Shown here one piece after another: positions 9,699 through 18,075 of a DNA stretch of 64,000 nucleotides. Position 1 is the first letter of the stretch. Every line of letters begins with the position of its first letter. This stretch comes from Pantoea piersonii. Lineage in GTDB: Bacteria > Pseudomonadota > Gammaproteobacteria > Enterobacterales > Enterobacteriaceae. The translations under genes were made by a program, and so were the position numbers. A model generated the notes under the pieces. The model ran no database searches. It had not been told where the DNA came from and worked only from the letters and a program-made list of their open reading frames with translations. The stretch spans positions 116,361 through 180,360 of the forward strand of contig NZ_RARB01000008.1 in assembly GCF_003612015.1 (NCBI RefSeq), given 5' to 3'.

Positions 9699-9857
9699 AT
9701 GAAATTGCCACAGCTAACGCTGGTATGTTGCGTATTACTGGTGTGTCTCACACTTTTAATCTTTACCTGGCTAACGCGGAAATCGCTGTGTGAAATCCGC
9801 TACCGGGACAACCAGCGCGAGGTGGCTGCTTCGATGGCTTACGAATCTGGTAAGTAG
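9699..9857 (+). CDS. hok: Hok/Gef-family type I toxin (small membrane protein)
   Basis: The 52-residue product has the full Hok layout: a short N-terminus, one transmembrane helix (about residues 5-25, rich in L, V, C and T), then the conserved T-R-K-S-L-C-E-I-R segment, and a C-terminal [12 protein letters not shown] tail. In the known family this peptide inserts into and depolarises the inner membrane when its antisense RNA is lost. A strong AAGGAGGAG site precedes the ATG. A Sok-like antisense RNA and a structured leader lie directly upstream, so the locus looks intact rather than a fossil. A small overlapping mok-type reading frame would be expected upstream, but I could not assign one confidently. 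Confidence 0.9.
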   Translation: MKLPQLTLVCCVLLVCLTLLIFTWLTRKSLCEIRYRDNQREVAASMAYESGK

Positions 9858-9864
9858 CAACCGG

Positions 9865-9889
9865 AAGGCGGGGAGTGAATCCCCGCCTT
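9865..9889 (+). terminator. hairpin at the 3' end of the hok mRNA
   Basis: AAGGCGGGGA and TCCCCGCCTT form a perfect 10-base stem with loop GTGAA, 7 bases after the hok stop. It has no clear T-tract, so it may protect the 3' end or fold back on the leader rather than terminate. Confidence 0.6.
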
Positions 9890-9927
9890 AACCGACTGTT
9901 GGCTGGACAGGTCTGAAGCGCCTTCAT

Positions 9928-9954
9928 AAGGCCGTCACTTGCGTGACGGCCTTT
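9928..9954. terminator. bidirectional hairpin between hok and the emfourin gene
   Basis: AAGGCCGTCAC and GTGACGGCCTT form an 11-base perfect stem with loop TTGC and a short T run on the plus strand. It overlaps the stop codon of the leftward emfourin gene. Confidence 0.65.
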
Positions 9955-10297
9955 ACTCTTCAGGATCTTCGCCGTCACGCCAGAGCGCCTCCAGCGCCGG
10001 CGGCGCGATCTGTTCCGGGATCAGCAATACAATGGTGCCGACTTCACGGTGCGTGGCATAGCTGATTTGTATGCGGAAGTAGCGTTGATCGCTGCGCCCC
10101 ATCTCCGGCGCTTTATCTTCAGGCTCGCCCAGCGGCAATGCCTGTTCCAGAACCTGACAGACGCGCTGCTTTTGCGGTTGCGGCAGCTGAGCCAGCGCGA
10201 AGCGCCGCGCGCCGCGCAGGCCCGGGATAAAGGCCAGCCCGCCTTCGCGTTCGACCTCAATGACCGCATCGTCGGTCAGTTCAGGAAAGGAACTCAT
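9953..10297 (-). CDS. emfourin-like inhibitor of the adjacent M4 metalloprotease
   Basis: The 114-residue protein has no signal peptide or membrane segment. Its position directly behind a protealysin-like gene, its size (the emfourin of Serratia proteamaculans has about 112 residues) and features such as E-x-x-G-G-L-A-F-I-P-G near the N-terminus fit emfourin, a proteinaceous inhibitor of protealysin-like proteases. I chose the ATG whose ATGA overlaps the protease stop codon by four bases, implying translational coupling; an upstream in-frame ATG lies inside the protease gene. Coupling would make enzyme and inhibitor in fixed proportion in the same cell. The family assignment is from memory of the pair, so moderately strong. 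Confidence 0.8.
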   Translation of the reverse strand: MSSFPELTDDAVIEVEREGGLAFIPGLRGARRFALAQLPQPQKQRVCQVLEQALPLGEPEDKAPEMGRSDQRYFRIQISYATHREVGTIVLLIPEQIAPPALEALWRDGEDPEE

Positions 10298-11307
10298 AGC
10301 ACACCAACCTCCTTCCACGCTTGCTCAATCGACTGCGCCACCGAACGGTTAAAGCGACGTTCGCCGTGCTGAATAGTCAGGCGCGCAAAGGTGCTGAAAT
10401 CGGCATCCTGAGGCAGGGATTTATCGCACACCGTGTCGTACCAGGCCCAGCCCGCCAGCTCCCAGGCATAGCCGCCCAGCGCTTTCGCTGCGAGATAAAA
10501 GGCTCGGTTAGGTATGCCGGAATTAAGGTGAACGCCGCCGTTATCTTCGCGCGTCTGCACATAGTGATCCATATGCGCGGGCTGAGGATCTTTACCCAGC
10601 ATTGGATCGTCATAGGCCGTACCCGGCTCTGCCATCGAGCGCAGCCCACGTCCTTTAATGCCGCTTGCCAGCAGCCCTTCGCCGATAATCCAGTCGGCGC
10701 TATCGGCGCTCTGCTTGAGATGGTACTGCTTCACCAGCGAGCCGAATACGTCGGAAAGCGATTCATTCAGCGCACCCGCCTGCTCGAAATAGATCAGCCC
10801 GGCTTCGGTTTCGGTTACGCCATGCGTCAGCTCATGCGCGACCACGTCGATAGCGATGGTAAAGCGATTGAATATTTCGCCGTCGCCGTCGCCAAACACC
10901 ATCTGCTGTCCGTTCCAGAAGGCGTTTTGATACGCCTTGCCATAGTGAACGGTGCCAAGCAGCTTCAGCCCCTGATTGTCGAGCGAATTACGTTGATAGG
11001 CCTGCCAGAAAAAATCGTAGGTGACGCCAAGATAATCCCAGGCTTCTCTGGCGGCGATGTCGCCCGTATCTGACTGACCTTCGGTGCGCAGCAGATCGCC
11101 TGGCAGGTTTTGAGTGTTTTTCGCATCGTAGATTTCACGCTCAACATGACCGCCCGCCGCCGTCTTTGGCGCAACCGGCTTCTGCCAGTTCTCCGCCATC
11201 AGATGCTGAACGTGCAGCAGCGTGCGGCGTGCATAATCCTGTTGATGACTGGAACCGTGGGCGACGATGTTACGCAATATATAGGGAGGAATAACGCTGT
11301 AGGACAT
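10294..11307 (-). CDS. protealysin-like M4 (thermolysin-family) zinc metalloprotease
   Basis: The 337-residue protein is a thermolysin-family peptidase. The zinc motif HELTH lies at residues 158-162 with Glu159 as catalytic base. The third ligand Glu182 sits in the GALNESLSDVFG motif, and a downstream GGVHLNSGIPNRAFY segment carries the active-site region. Unlike secreted thermolysins it has no signal peptide and only a short propeptide of about 50 residues bearing the IPPYILRN (PPL-type) motif, the mark of protealysins, which can act inside the cell or be released without Sec. The product is coupled by an ATGA overlap to an emfourin-like inhibitor. Protealysins of Serratia have been linked to actin cleavage and host-cell invasion; whether that holds here is unknown. 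Confidence 0.92.
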   Translation of the reverse strand: MSYSVIPPYILRNIVAHGSSHQQDYARRTLLHVQHLMAENWQKPVAPKTAAGGHVEREIYDAKNTQNLPGDLLRTEGQSDTGDIAAREAWDYLGVTYDFFWQAYQRNSLDNQGLKLLGTVHYGKAYQNAFWNGQQMVFGDGDGEIFNRFTIAIDVVAHELTHGVTETEAGLIYFEQAGALNESLSDVFGSLVKQYHLKQSADSADWIIGEGLLASGIKGRGLRSMAEPGTAYDDPMLGKDPQPAHMDHYVQTREDNGGVHLNSGIPNRAFYLAAKALGGYAWELAGWAWYDTVCDKSLPQDADFSTFARLTIQHGERRFNRSVAQSIEQAWKEVGVL

Positions 11308-11354
11308 ACCCGACTCCTTGGCACAAGTGATGTGTCAAAAAGTATAGTCTTTGC

Positions 11355-12728
11355 TCAGGAAGTGGTCTTACGGCGTCGTTTTTTTTCTGGCAGCAGGCTG
11401 GTCACCTGGCTTTCCACCCAGCCGTCGTCGAGACGCGTGCGCAGCGTATCGCCGCTCTGTAGCTGGGCCGTTTTTTTCACCACCTGACCCGTGATATCGG
11501 TGGTGACGCTGAAGCCGCGCGCCAGCGTCGCCAGCGGACTGACGCCTTCCAGCTGCGCGGCAAGCGTCGCAAAGCGTTGCCTGTCGCGGTTGAGCATCTT
11601 TTCCATGCCTTGCTGCAGGCGATAGCGCATCTGCTCCAGCTGGCGCTGCGCCTGAAACAGATGCGGCTGCGGCTGATGGGCGGCGAGACGCTGCGCAAGG
11701 CGATCCTGCTGGCGCAGCGTCTGACGCAGCTGGTTTTCCATCGCCTCGCTCAGCCGCTGTTGCAGGCGGAACAGAGCGGTCTGCTGTCGTGCCAGGCGAA
11801 GCTGAGGATGTTGCTGTTGCAGGCGGTGATCGAGGCGGGAGAAGCGGCGTTGTTGCTGCGCCAGATAATAATCCATGGCCATTTCCAGCCGTTGTTGCTG
11901 GGAGAGCAACTGTCGCAGCAGTTCTGTCTGATCTCTGCTCACTATTTCAGCAGCGGCAGAAGGGGTGGGCGCGCGCAGGTCGGCGACAAAATCGGCGATA
12001 GTCACGTCGGTTTCATGGCCGACCGCGCTGACGACAGGAATGCGGCTGGCGAAAATGGCGCGTGCCACGCGCTCTTCGTTAAAACTCCAGAGATCTTCCA
12101 GCGAGCCGCCGCCGCGCCCGACAATCAGCACGTCGCATTCCGCACGCTGGTTCGCCAGTTCAATTGCGCGCACGATAGCGGCTGGCGCGTCCGCGCCCTG
12201 AACTGGCGTAGGGTAGATAACGACCGGCAGTGAAGGATCGCGACGATGCAGCACGCGCAGCACATCATGCAGCGCTGCGCCGGTCGCCGAGGTGATCACG
12301 CCGACCTGTTTCGCCGGTTCGGGCAAGGGCTGTTTGTGCTGCTGGTCGAACAGGCCTTCGCTCGCCAGTTTCGCCTTCAGCAATTCAAACTGCTGCTGCA
12401 ACGCGCCTTCGCCCGCCGGATGCATGCTTTCGATAATCAGCTGGTAGTCGCCGCGCGGCTCATAAAGCGTAATGGTAGCGCGCACCAGAATCTGCTGGCC
12501 ATGCTGTGGACGAAAGGTGACGCGACGGTTGCTGTTACGGAACATGGCGCAGCGCACCTGTGCGCCGTCATCCTTCAGCGTGAAATACCAGTGGCCCGAA
12601 GCGGGCTGGGAAAAATTAGAGATCTCCGCGCTCAGCCACACCGATCCCATCTCCTGTTCCAGGAGCTGACGCACCGTCGTATTCAGGCGGCTGACGGTAA
12701 AAACATTGGCAATCGGCGGTAGCGACAT
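11355..12728 (-). CDS. xseA: exodeoxyribonuclease VII large subunit
   Basis: XseA is the catalytic large subunit of ExoVII, which degrades single-stranded DNA from both ends with XseB. The 457-residue product (E. coli 456) has an N-terminal OB-fold nucleic-acid-binding region (about residues 1-110), a catalytic domain with [16 protein letters not shown] and [29 protein letters not shown], and a long Gln/Arg-rich coiled-coil C-terminal region, in the expected order. Translation starts at the ATG that opens [16 protein letters not shown]. It is divergent from guaB, the E. coli arrangement. xseB is not in the window. Confidence 0.97.
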   Translation of the reverse strand: MSLPPIANVFTVSRLNTTVRQLLEQEMGSVWLSAEISNFSQPASGHWYFTLKDDGAQVRCAMFRNSNRRVTFRPQHGQQILVRATITLYEPRGDYQLIIESMHPAGEGALQQQFELLKAKLASEGLFDQQHKQPLPEPAKQVGVITSATGAALHDVLRVLHRRDPSLPVVIYPTPVQGADAPAAIVRAIELANQRAECDVLIVGRGGGSLEDLWSFNEERVARAIFASRIPVVSAVGHETDVTIADFVADLRAPTPSAAAEIVSRDQTELLRQLLSQQQRLEMAMDYYLAQQQRRFSRLDHRLQQQHPQLRLARQQTALFRLQQRLSEAMENQLRQTLRQQDRLAQRLAAHQPQPHLFQAQRQLEQMRYRLQQGMEKMLNRDRQRFATLAAQLEGVSPLATLARGFSVTTDITGQVVKKTAQLQSGDTLRTRLDDGWVESQVTSLLPEKKRRRKTTS

Positions 12729-12820
12729 GTGATGGAGATCAAATAGTAAATCAGAGGGTTAATTAACCGATACTACATGGCTGATAGAGAGGATCAAGAG
12801 TTTTTCTAAAATAATGCTGG

Positions 12821-12846
12821 AGGCAAACGATTACGGCCTGTATAAT
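12821..12846 (+). promoter_or_regulatory. guaB promoter with PurR-type box
   Basis: A perfect TATAAT (-10) at 12841-12846 lies about 50 bases before the guaB ATG. Immediately upstream, AGGCAAACGATTACGG (12821-12836) matches about 12 of 16 positions of the PurR consensus ACGCAAACGTTTGCGT and would cover the -35 region. E. coli guaBA is repressed by PurR, so repression by PurR-hypoxanthine/guanine is inferred here. Confidence 0.75.
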
Positions 12847-12897
12847 GCCGCGGCAATATTTTATCTGTTCTCATTCACCCCAGGTTGAGATATTGCC

Positions 12898-14364
12898 ATG
12901 CTAAGAATCGCTAAAGAAGCCCTTACTTTCGACGACGTTCTGCTCGTTCCTGCTCACTCCACCGTTCTGCCTAACACGGCCGATCTCAGCACTCAGCTGA
13001 CGAAAAATATTCGTCTGAACATCCCGATGCTCTCCGCCGCTATGGACACTGTGACCGAAGCGGGCCTGGCTATTGCGCTGGCGCAGGAAGGCGGTCTGGG
13101 CTTTATCCATAAAAATATGTCAATTGAGCGCCAGGCGGAAGAAGTTCGCAAGGTGAAGAAACATGAAAGCGGCGTGGTAACCGAACCGCAAACCGTACTG
13201 CCGACCACGACGCTGGCGGAAGTGAAAGCGCTGACCGAGCGCAACGGCTTTGCCGGCTATCCTGTGGTGAACGAAAGCAACGAGCTGGTCGGCATCATCA
13301 CCGGCCGCGACGTGCGCTTCGTCACCGATCTGACGCAGCCGGTTACCGCAGTGATGACGCCGAAAGCGCGTCTGGTGACGGTAAAAGAGGGTGAGGCGCG
13401 TGATGTCGTGCTGCAGAGAATGCACGAAAAACGCGTTGAGAAAGCGCTGGTGGTGGACGACAGCTTCCATCTGCTCGGCATGATCACCGTTAAAGATTTC
13501 CAGAAAGCAGAACGTAAACCGAACGCCTGTAAAGATGCGCAGGGACGTCTGCGCGTTGGCGCGGCAGTCGGCGCGGGCGCGGGCAACGAAGAGCGCGTCG
13601 ATGCGCTGGTCGCTGCTGGCGTCGATGTGCTGCTGATTGACTCGTCGCATGGCCATTCAGAAGGCGTGCTGCAGCGTATCCGCGAAACGCGCGCAAAATA
13701 CCCCGATTTAGACATTATCGGCGGCAACGTCGCGACCGGCGCAGGCGCACTGGCGCTGGCGAAGGCGGGCGTAAGCGCGGTAAAAGTCGGCATCGGTCCT
13801 GGCTCTATCTGTACTACCCGTATCGTGACTGGCGTAGGCGTTCCGCAGATCACTGCCGTTTCTGACGCTGTTGAAGCGCTGGAAGGCACCGGCATTCCGG
13901 TTATCGCTGACGGCGGTATCCGCTTCTCTGGCGATATTGCTAAAGCTATCGCTGCCGGCGCGGCAGCCGTTATGGTCGGCTCTATGCTGGCTGGTACCGA
14001 AGAGTCCCCTGGCGAGATCGAACTTTATCAGGGCCGCTCTTTCAAATCCTATCGCGGCATGGGTTCGCTGGGCGCGATGTCAAAAGGCTCCTCTGACCGT
14101 TACTTCCAGAGCGATAACGCCGCCGATAAACTGGTGCCGGAAGGCATTGAAGGCCGCGTCGCCTATAAAGGCCGCCTGAAAGAGATCGTTCACCAGCAGA
14201 TGGGCGGCCTGCGCTCCTGTATGGGTCTGACCGGTTGCCAGACCATTGACGACCTGCGCACCAAAGCGGAGTTTGTACGCATCAGCGGCGCGGGCATCAA
14301 CGAAAGCCACGTGCACGATGTGACCATCACCAAAGAGTCACCGAACTACCGTATGGGATCCTGA
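12898..14364 (+). CDS. guaB: inosine-5'-monophosphate dehydrogenase
   Basis: GuaB oxidises IMP to XMP with NAD, the first committed step to guanine nucleotides. The 488-residue length equals E. coli GuaB. The catalytic Cys305 lies in GPGSICTTR, a pair of CBS domains (about residues 90-205) interrupts the TIM barrel, and the flap region carries [10 protein letters not shown]. Cytosolic tetramer in the known family. It is the first gene of the guaBA operon, preceded by a promoter with a PurR-type box and followed after 72 bases by guaA. A GC-rich hairpin between the two may set their relative expression. Confidence 0.98.
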   Translation: MLRIAKEALTFDDVLLVPAHSTVLPNTADLSTQLTKNIRLNIPMLSAAMDTVTEAGLAIALAQEGGLGFIHKNMSIERQAEEVRKVKKHESGVVTEPQTVLPTTTLAEVKALTERNGFAGYPVVNESNELVGIITGRDVRFVTDLTQPVTAVMTPKARLVTVKEGEARDVVLQRMHEKRVEKALVVDDSFHLLGMITVKDFQKAERKPNACKDAQGRLRVGAAVGAGAGNEERVDALVAAGVDVLLIDSSHGHSEGVLQRIRETRAKYPDLDIIGGNVATGAGALALAKAGVSAVKVGIGPGSICTTRIVTGVGVPQITAVSDAVEALEGTGIPVIADGGIRFSGDIAKAIAAGAAAVMVGSMLAGTEESPGEIELYQGRSFKSYRGMGSLGAMSKGSSDRYFQSDNAADKLVPEGIEGRVAYKGRLKEIVHQQMGGLRSCMGLTGCQTIDDLRTKAEFVRISGAGINESHVHDVTITKESPNYRMGS

Positions 14365-14379
14365 TCCCTTAAGATTTAC

Positions 14380-14404
14380 CGCCCGGCATAAGCCGGGCGC
14401 TTTC
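14380..14404 (+). terminator. hairpin in the guaB-guaA gap
   Basis: CGCCCGGC and GCCGGGCG form a perfect 8-base stem with loop ATAA, followed by CTTTC. The T-tract is weak, so it is more likely a partial terminator or mRNA-stabilising structure within the operon. Confidence 0.5.
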
Positions 14405-14436
14405 ATTATCAAGTTACCCGCTCTGGAAACGCCTCA

Positions 14437-16017
14437 ATGACGACGGAAAATATTCATAAACATCGCATTCTGATTCTCGATTTTGGTTCTCAATACACGC
14501 AACTGGTCGCGCGCCGCGTCCGTGAGCTGGGCGTGTACTGCGAACTCTGGGCATGGGATGTCACCGAAGAGCAGATCCGCCAGTTCAACCCGAACGGCAT
14601 CATCCTTTCCGGCGGTCCGGAAAGCACCACCGAACTCAACAGCCCGCGCGCGCCGGAGTACGTTTTCAACGCAGGCGTTCCGGTGCTTGGCGTCTGCTAC
14701 GGCATGCAGACCATGGCGATGCAGCTGGGCGGCAAAGTCGAAGGCTCTAACGAACGTGAATTCGGCTATGCACAGGTAGAAGTCATCACCCCGAGCGCAT
14801 TGATTCGCGATATTGAAGACGCTATCAGCGCCGCAGGCAAGCCGCTGCTCGACGTCTGGATGAGCCACGGCGATAAAGTGACCGCCATTCCGTCCGATTT
14901 TGTGACCGTCGCCAGCACCGAAACCTGTCCGTTCGCCATTATGGCTAACGAAGAGAAGCGTTTCTATGGCGTGCAGTTCCATCCGGAAGTCACGCACACC
15001 CGCCAGGGACTGCGCATGCTGGAGCGTTTCGTGCTCGACATCTGCGAATGCGAAGCGTTGTGGACGCCAGCAAAAATCATTGAAGACGCGGTTGAACGTC
15101 TTTGTGTGCAGGTCGGCAACGACAAAGTGATCCTCGGCCTGTCAGGCGGTGTAGATTCCTCCGTAACCGCGATGCTGCTGCACCGCGCTATCGGCGAGCG
15201 CCTGACCTGCGTATTCGTCGACAACGGTCTGCTGCGTCTGAATGAGGCGGAGCAGGTGATGGATATGTTCGGCGACCACTTTGGCCTCAATATCGTCCAC
15301 GTACCGGCTGAAGCGCGCTTCCTTGACGCGCTGGCGGGCGAAAACGATCCAGAAGCCAAGCGTAAAATCATTGGCCGCGTCTTTGTGGAAGTGTTCGACG
15401 AAGAGGCGAGCAAGCTGACCGACGTGAAATGGCTGGCGCAGGGCACTATCTATCCGGACGTGATCGAGTCTGCCGCCTCCGCTACCGGCAAAGCGCACGT
15501 AATCAAATCGCACCACAACGTGGGCGGCCTGCCGAAAGAGATGAAGCTGGGCCTGGTTGAGCCGCTGAAAGAGCTGTTCAAAGATGAAGTGCGCAAGATT
15601 GGTCTGGAGCTGGGCCTGCCGTACGATATGCTCTATCGCCATCCGTTCCCGGGTCCGGGTCTCGGTGTGCGCGTGCTGGGCGAAGTGAAAAAAGAGTATT
15701 GCGATCTGCTGCGTCGCGCCGATGCGATCTTTATTGAAGAGCTGCGTAAAGCAGATCTCTATAACAAAGTGAGCCAGGCGTTTACCGTGTTCCTGCCGGT
15801 GCGTTCAGTGGGCGTGATGGGCGACGGTCGTAAATATGACTGGGTCGTTTCGCTGCGTGCCGTAGAGACCATCGACTTTATGACCGCGCACTGGGCGCAT
15901 CTGCCGTACGATTTCCTCGGCCGCGTCTCTAACCGCATTATCAACGAAGTCAACGGCATCTCCCGCGTGGTATACGATATCAGCGGCAAGCCGCCAGCGA
16001 CCATTGAGTGGGAATAA
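14437..16017 (+). CDS. guaA: GMP synthase (glutamine-hydrolysing)
   Basis: GuaA converts XMP to GMP using ATP and ammonia from glutamine. The 526-residue product (E. coli 525) has an N-terminal class I glutamine amidotransferase domain with nucleophile Cys87 in GVCYGMQ and the partner motif [11 protein letters not shown]. An ATP-pyrophosphatase domain with the P-loop-like SGGVDSS follows, then the C-terminal dimerisation domain ending in the conserved PPATIEWE. It is the second gene of guaBA and is followed by a strong terminator 35 bases after the stop. Confidence 0.98.
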   Translation: MTTENIHKHRILILDFGSQYTQLVARRVRELGVYCELWAWDVTEEQIRQFNPNGIILSGGPESTTELNSPRAPEYVFNAGVPVLGVCYGMQTMAMQLGGKVEGSNEREFGYAQVEVITPSALIRDIEDAISAAGKPLLDVWMSHGDKVTAIPSDFVTVASTETCPFAIMANEEKRFYGVQFHPEVTHTRQGLRMLERFVLDICECEALWTPAKIIEDAVERLCVQVGNDKVILGLSGGVDSSVTAMLLHRAIGERLTCVFVDNGLLRLNEAEQVMDMFGDHFGLNIVHVPAEARFLDALAGENDPEAKRKIIGRVFVEVFDEEASKLTDVKWLAQGTIYPDVIESAASATGKAHVIKSHHNVGGLPKEMKLGLVEPLKELFKDEVRKIGLELGLPYDMLYRHPFPGPGLGVRVLGEVKKEYCDLLRRADAIFIEELRKADLYNKVSQAFTVFLPVRSVGVMGDGRKYDWVVSLRAVETIDFMTAHWAHLPYDFLGRVSNRIINEVNGISRVVYDISGKPPATIEWE

Positions 16018-16052
16018 CCTTTCCGCTTACACTGAAGCGCGTTGATTAATCC

Positions 16053-16092
16053 ATCGCCAGCCTGTCGCCAGACAGGCTGGCGATTTTCTTTC
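16053..16092 (+). terminator. intrinsic terminator after guaA
   Basis: ATCGCCAGCCTGTC and GACAGGCTGGCGAT form a 14-base perfect stem with loop GCCA, followed by a T-rich tail. It is the strongest terminator in the window. Confidence 0.95.
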
Positions 16093-16116
16093 TGCCCCTT
16101 ACTCCCGGATACCCCT

Positions 16117-16899
16117 ATGCTGCCACTTAAAGCACTGAGCCTTTGCATTCTGCTGGTGATCCTGCTGTCGCTGGGCGCCAGTCTGGCGCAGGCGACGCGC
16201 CATGGAGAACTCTCCGGCGGTCAGGGAGGCTGGTGGTCAGCACGGCGCGACTCCGCGGGCCTGGCACCCGATCCGCAACGCTATGCAGCTCAGGCTATTG
16301 TGCAGGTCTATGCCGCGCCGACCTACGGCTGGAAAGGGGCGGTAGCGGTGCACCCGTGGATTATCTTCAAGCGTGCGGGCGAGACGCATTACAACCGTTA
16401 TGAAGTGATCAGCTGGGGCAGTGGCGGCAAAGTACGCCGCAACAGCAATTTGCCGGACGGCTACTGGTATGGCGCGAAGCCGCGCCTGCTGGTAGAGCAC
16501 CGCGGCGCGGAGGCTGAAGCGATGATCCCGCACATTGAGGCGGCGATTAAATCTTACCCCTGGCCAAATACTTATCACGCCTGGCCGGGACCGAACAGCA
16601 ATACCTTTCTTGCGCATATTGGACGTGAAGTGCCGGCCTTGAAACTCGACATGCCAGCCAACGCGCTCGGCAAAGATTACCGGCCGCTGTGGCGTCCTGT
16701 TGGTTTGCCGCCCTCGGGCCGTGGAATTCAGATTTCCATTCTGGGCGTCGCTGGCGTGACGCTGGGGGCGGAAGAGGGGGTTGAGCTTAACGTCCTGGGA
16801 CTAAATATGGGCGTGGATTTTACCCCGCTGCGTCTGCGTCTGCCCTTTATCGGCGGTCTCGGTAACCAGAACGTTCAGCAGGACAATCCGCCGGGCTAA
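16117..16899 (+). CDS. DUF3750-family exported protein
   Basis: The 260-residue protein starts with a clear signal peptide (about residues 1-25; hydrophobic core LCILLVILLSLGASLAQA), so it acts in the envelope or periplasm. The mature part resembles the uncharacterised DUF3750 family: a VQVYAAPTYGWKGAVAVHPWI stretch, a YEV-x-x-WG segment, NLPDGYWYGAKP and a conserved WPGPNSNTF motif. An NTFLAHIGR motif resembles cysteine-peptidase-like or lipid-processing folds, but no catalytic assignment is justified. The ATG used here gives the signal peptide; an earlier in-frame ATG would run through the guaA terminator. It stands alone after that terminator and its function is unknown. Confidence 0.75.
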   Translation: MLPLKALSLCILLVILLSLGASLAQATRHGELSGGQGGWWSARRDSAGLAPDPQRYAAQAIVQVYAAPTYGWKGAVAVHPWIIFKRAGETHYNRYEVISWGSGGKVRRNSNLPDGYWYGAKPRLLVEHRGAEAEAMIPHIEAAIKSYPWPNTYHAWPGPNSNTFLAHIGREVPALKLDMPANALGKDYRPLWRPVGLPPSGRGIQISILGVAGVTLGAEEGVELNVLGLNMGVDFTPLRLRLPFIGGLGNQNVQQDNPPG

Positions 16900-16915
16900 A
16901 GGCCCGGCGCAGGCG

Positions 16916-17095
16916 TCAGCAGACGCCGAAATCCCCATCTTCGTGGTAGAGGTTAACGCTGTCCGCCTTCACTTCGATCTCTTTTTTCGTCGCGTCATCA
17001 ACACGCGCGCACCACAGCGTTTCGCCTTCCACACGCAGCACCAGCATCTTTGGTCCACCGGTTTTCGATTGCACAAAATCATCAGGTTTAAACAT
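16916..17095 (-). CDS. small DUF2158 (YodC-like) protein
   Basis: The 59-residue protein opens with F-x-x-x-D-x-V-x-x-K-x-G-G-P-x-M, the pattern of the short DUF2158/YodC family, and contains a single LWCARV core and a charged centre. A clear AAAGGAG ribosome site lies just ahead of the chosen ATG; a longer upstream frame has no such site. It has no signal or membrane segment, so it is probably cytosolic. The family has no established function. It converges with the DUF3750 gene and is divergent from the two-gene module to its right. Confidence 0.75.
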   Translation of the reverse strand: MFKPDDFVQSKTGGPKMLVLRVEGETLWCARVDDATKKEIEVKADSVNLYHEDGDFGVC

Positions 17096-17242
17096 GCTTT
17101 TCTCCTTTGGTTTTAAGGAAGTGTAGGGCGCACGGCGTCCCCCTGCATAAAATCTTTTGCGGCGGCTCTTCCATGATTTTTCATGGAATTCCCTGAATAA
17201 AGCAACATAAGGCATGCTGCTGAGCAGACAAAAAAAGCAGCT

Positions 17243-17262
17243 AGGTTGTCAGTTGACAACCT
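17243..17262. promoter_or_regulatory. operator palindrome over the promoter of the two-gene module
   Basis: AGGTTGTCA and TGACAACCT are a perfect 9-base inverted repeat around a GT centre. The right arm contains TTGACA (17253-17258), an ideal -35 hexamer, with TAAGGT 17 bases downstream as a weak -10. A protein bound here would block the promoter, and the HTH protein encoded just downstream is the obvious candidate. Confidence 0.7.
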
Positions 17263-17289
17263 CAGGTGTTCAGGGTAAGGTGCATTACG

Positions 17290-17541
17290 ATGGAAAGAAG
17301 ACGGCATCCAGCTAAAGAGATTGAAGCGGCGCTGCGTCATGCCGAAGCGTACGGGTGGCAGATAGTGACAATGGGGCATCATGGCTGGGGCAAAATGTAT
17401 TGTCCCATGCACTCGGTGGCATGCCGCTGCGGAGAGTTTTGCATCAGCGTTATCTGGAGTACGCCGCGGAACGCTTTTAACCACGCGCGAGCGCTGCGGC
17501 GGGTGGTTGATAAATGTATTGCGGTGCGCAAACTGCATTAA
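17290..17541 (+). CDS. small cysteine-rich protein, putative toxin-like partner of the downstream HTH protein
   Basis: This 83-residue protein opens with a basic R-R-R-H-P-A-K-E-I-E-A-A-L segment and a YGW turn, and then a GHHGWGKMYCP motif. A cysteine group follows (Cys38, Cys45, Cys47, Cys51, and Cys76 near the end) that could bind a metal. The conserved-looking CRCGEFCIS and WSTPRNAFNHARALRRVVD segments recall small proteins found beside HTH genes in many bacteria. The alpha-beta pattern with a glycine-histidine loop is reminiscent of HicA-type dsRBD-fold toxins, but this is only a resemblance. The gene sits 9 bases ahead of the next gene, behind an operator palindrome, a typical toxin-antitoxin arrangement. 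The ATG follows an AAGG site. Function unproven. Confidence 0.65.
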   Translation: MERRRHPAKEIEAALRHAEAYGWQIVTMGHHGWGKMYCPMHSVACRCGEFCISVIWSTPRNAFNHARALRRVVDKCIAVRKLH

Positions 17542-17550
17542 GGAGCAAAC

Positions 17551-18075
17551 ATGGAATATATTTTTACGCTGCGTTTTCAGCTGCCGAAACCTCTTTTACC
17601 GGAAGACGAGCTGTTAAAGCAGTTGATCGACGCGGGCTGTGACGATGCGCTGGTGGGGCTGGGCGTGCCGGGAAAAGTGGCACTGGAGTTTACCCGAGAG
17701 GCGTCCAGCGCACAGCGAGCGGTGCTGAGCGCCATCAGGAATGTGCAGAGCGCAATGCCCGGGGCGCAGCTCACCGAGGCTGCGCCCGACCTTGTCGGCC
17801 TGACGGATGTCGCCGACATTATCGGCGTTTCCCGACAGAATATGCGTAAGCTGATGCTCAGCCACAGTTCGCAGTTTCCGCTGCCGGTGCATGATGGCAA
17901 AACCGCGCTCTGGCATCTGGCGGATGTGCTGGAGTGGCTGGAACAGCGCGGCAGCTACGCTATTCCCGATGCGACGCGTGAGCTGGCGCAGGTGACGCTG
18001 CGGCTCAACCTGCAACAGACGATGCAGCGCTATGCGCACTGCATAGCCTCCGCCGCTGACGGCAACAATCAGTGA
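17551..18075 (+). CDS. HTH DNA-binding protein, putative antitoxin/autorepressor
   Basis: The 174-residue protein has two parts. Residues 1-80 look like an alpha-beta domain (MEYIFTLRFQLP...KVALEFTREA). Residues 84-140 form a MerR/AlpA-like helix-turn-helix (GLTDVADIIGVSRQNMRKLM, followed by the wing-like PLPVHDGKTALWHLADVLEWL). An AGGAG site precedes the ATG and the gene starts 9 bases after its partner, so the two are co-transcribed. The perfect palindrome upstream of the pair is a likely binding site, implying autoregulation. The last 7 bases overlap the end of the convergent mgtE gene. The partner being a toxin and this an antitoxin is inference from layout. Confidence 0.7.
   Translation: MEYIFTLRFQLPKPLLPEDELLKQLIDAGCDDALVGLGVPGKVALEFTREASSAQRAVLSAIRNVQSAMPGAQLTEAAPDLVGLTDVADIIGVSRQNMRKLMLSHSSQFPLPVHDGKTALWHLADVLEWLEQRGSYAIPDATRELAQVTLRLNLQQTMQRYAHCIASAADGNNQ

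Noticed and set aside
9361..9711. 116-codon minus-strand frame across the gcd terminator and hok leader
   Set aside because: It crosses a terminator and the sok region, and composition is not protein-like.
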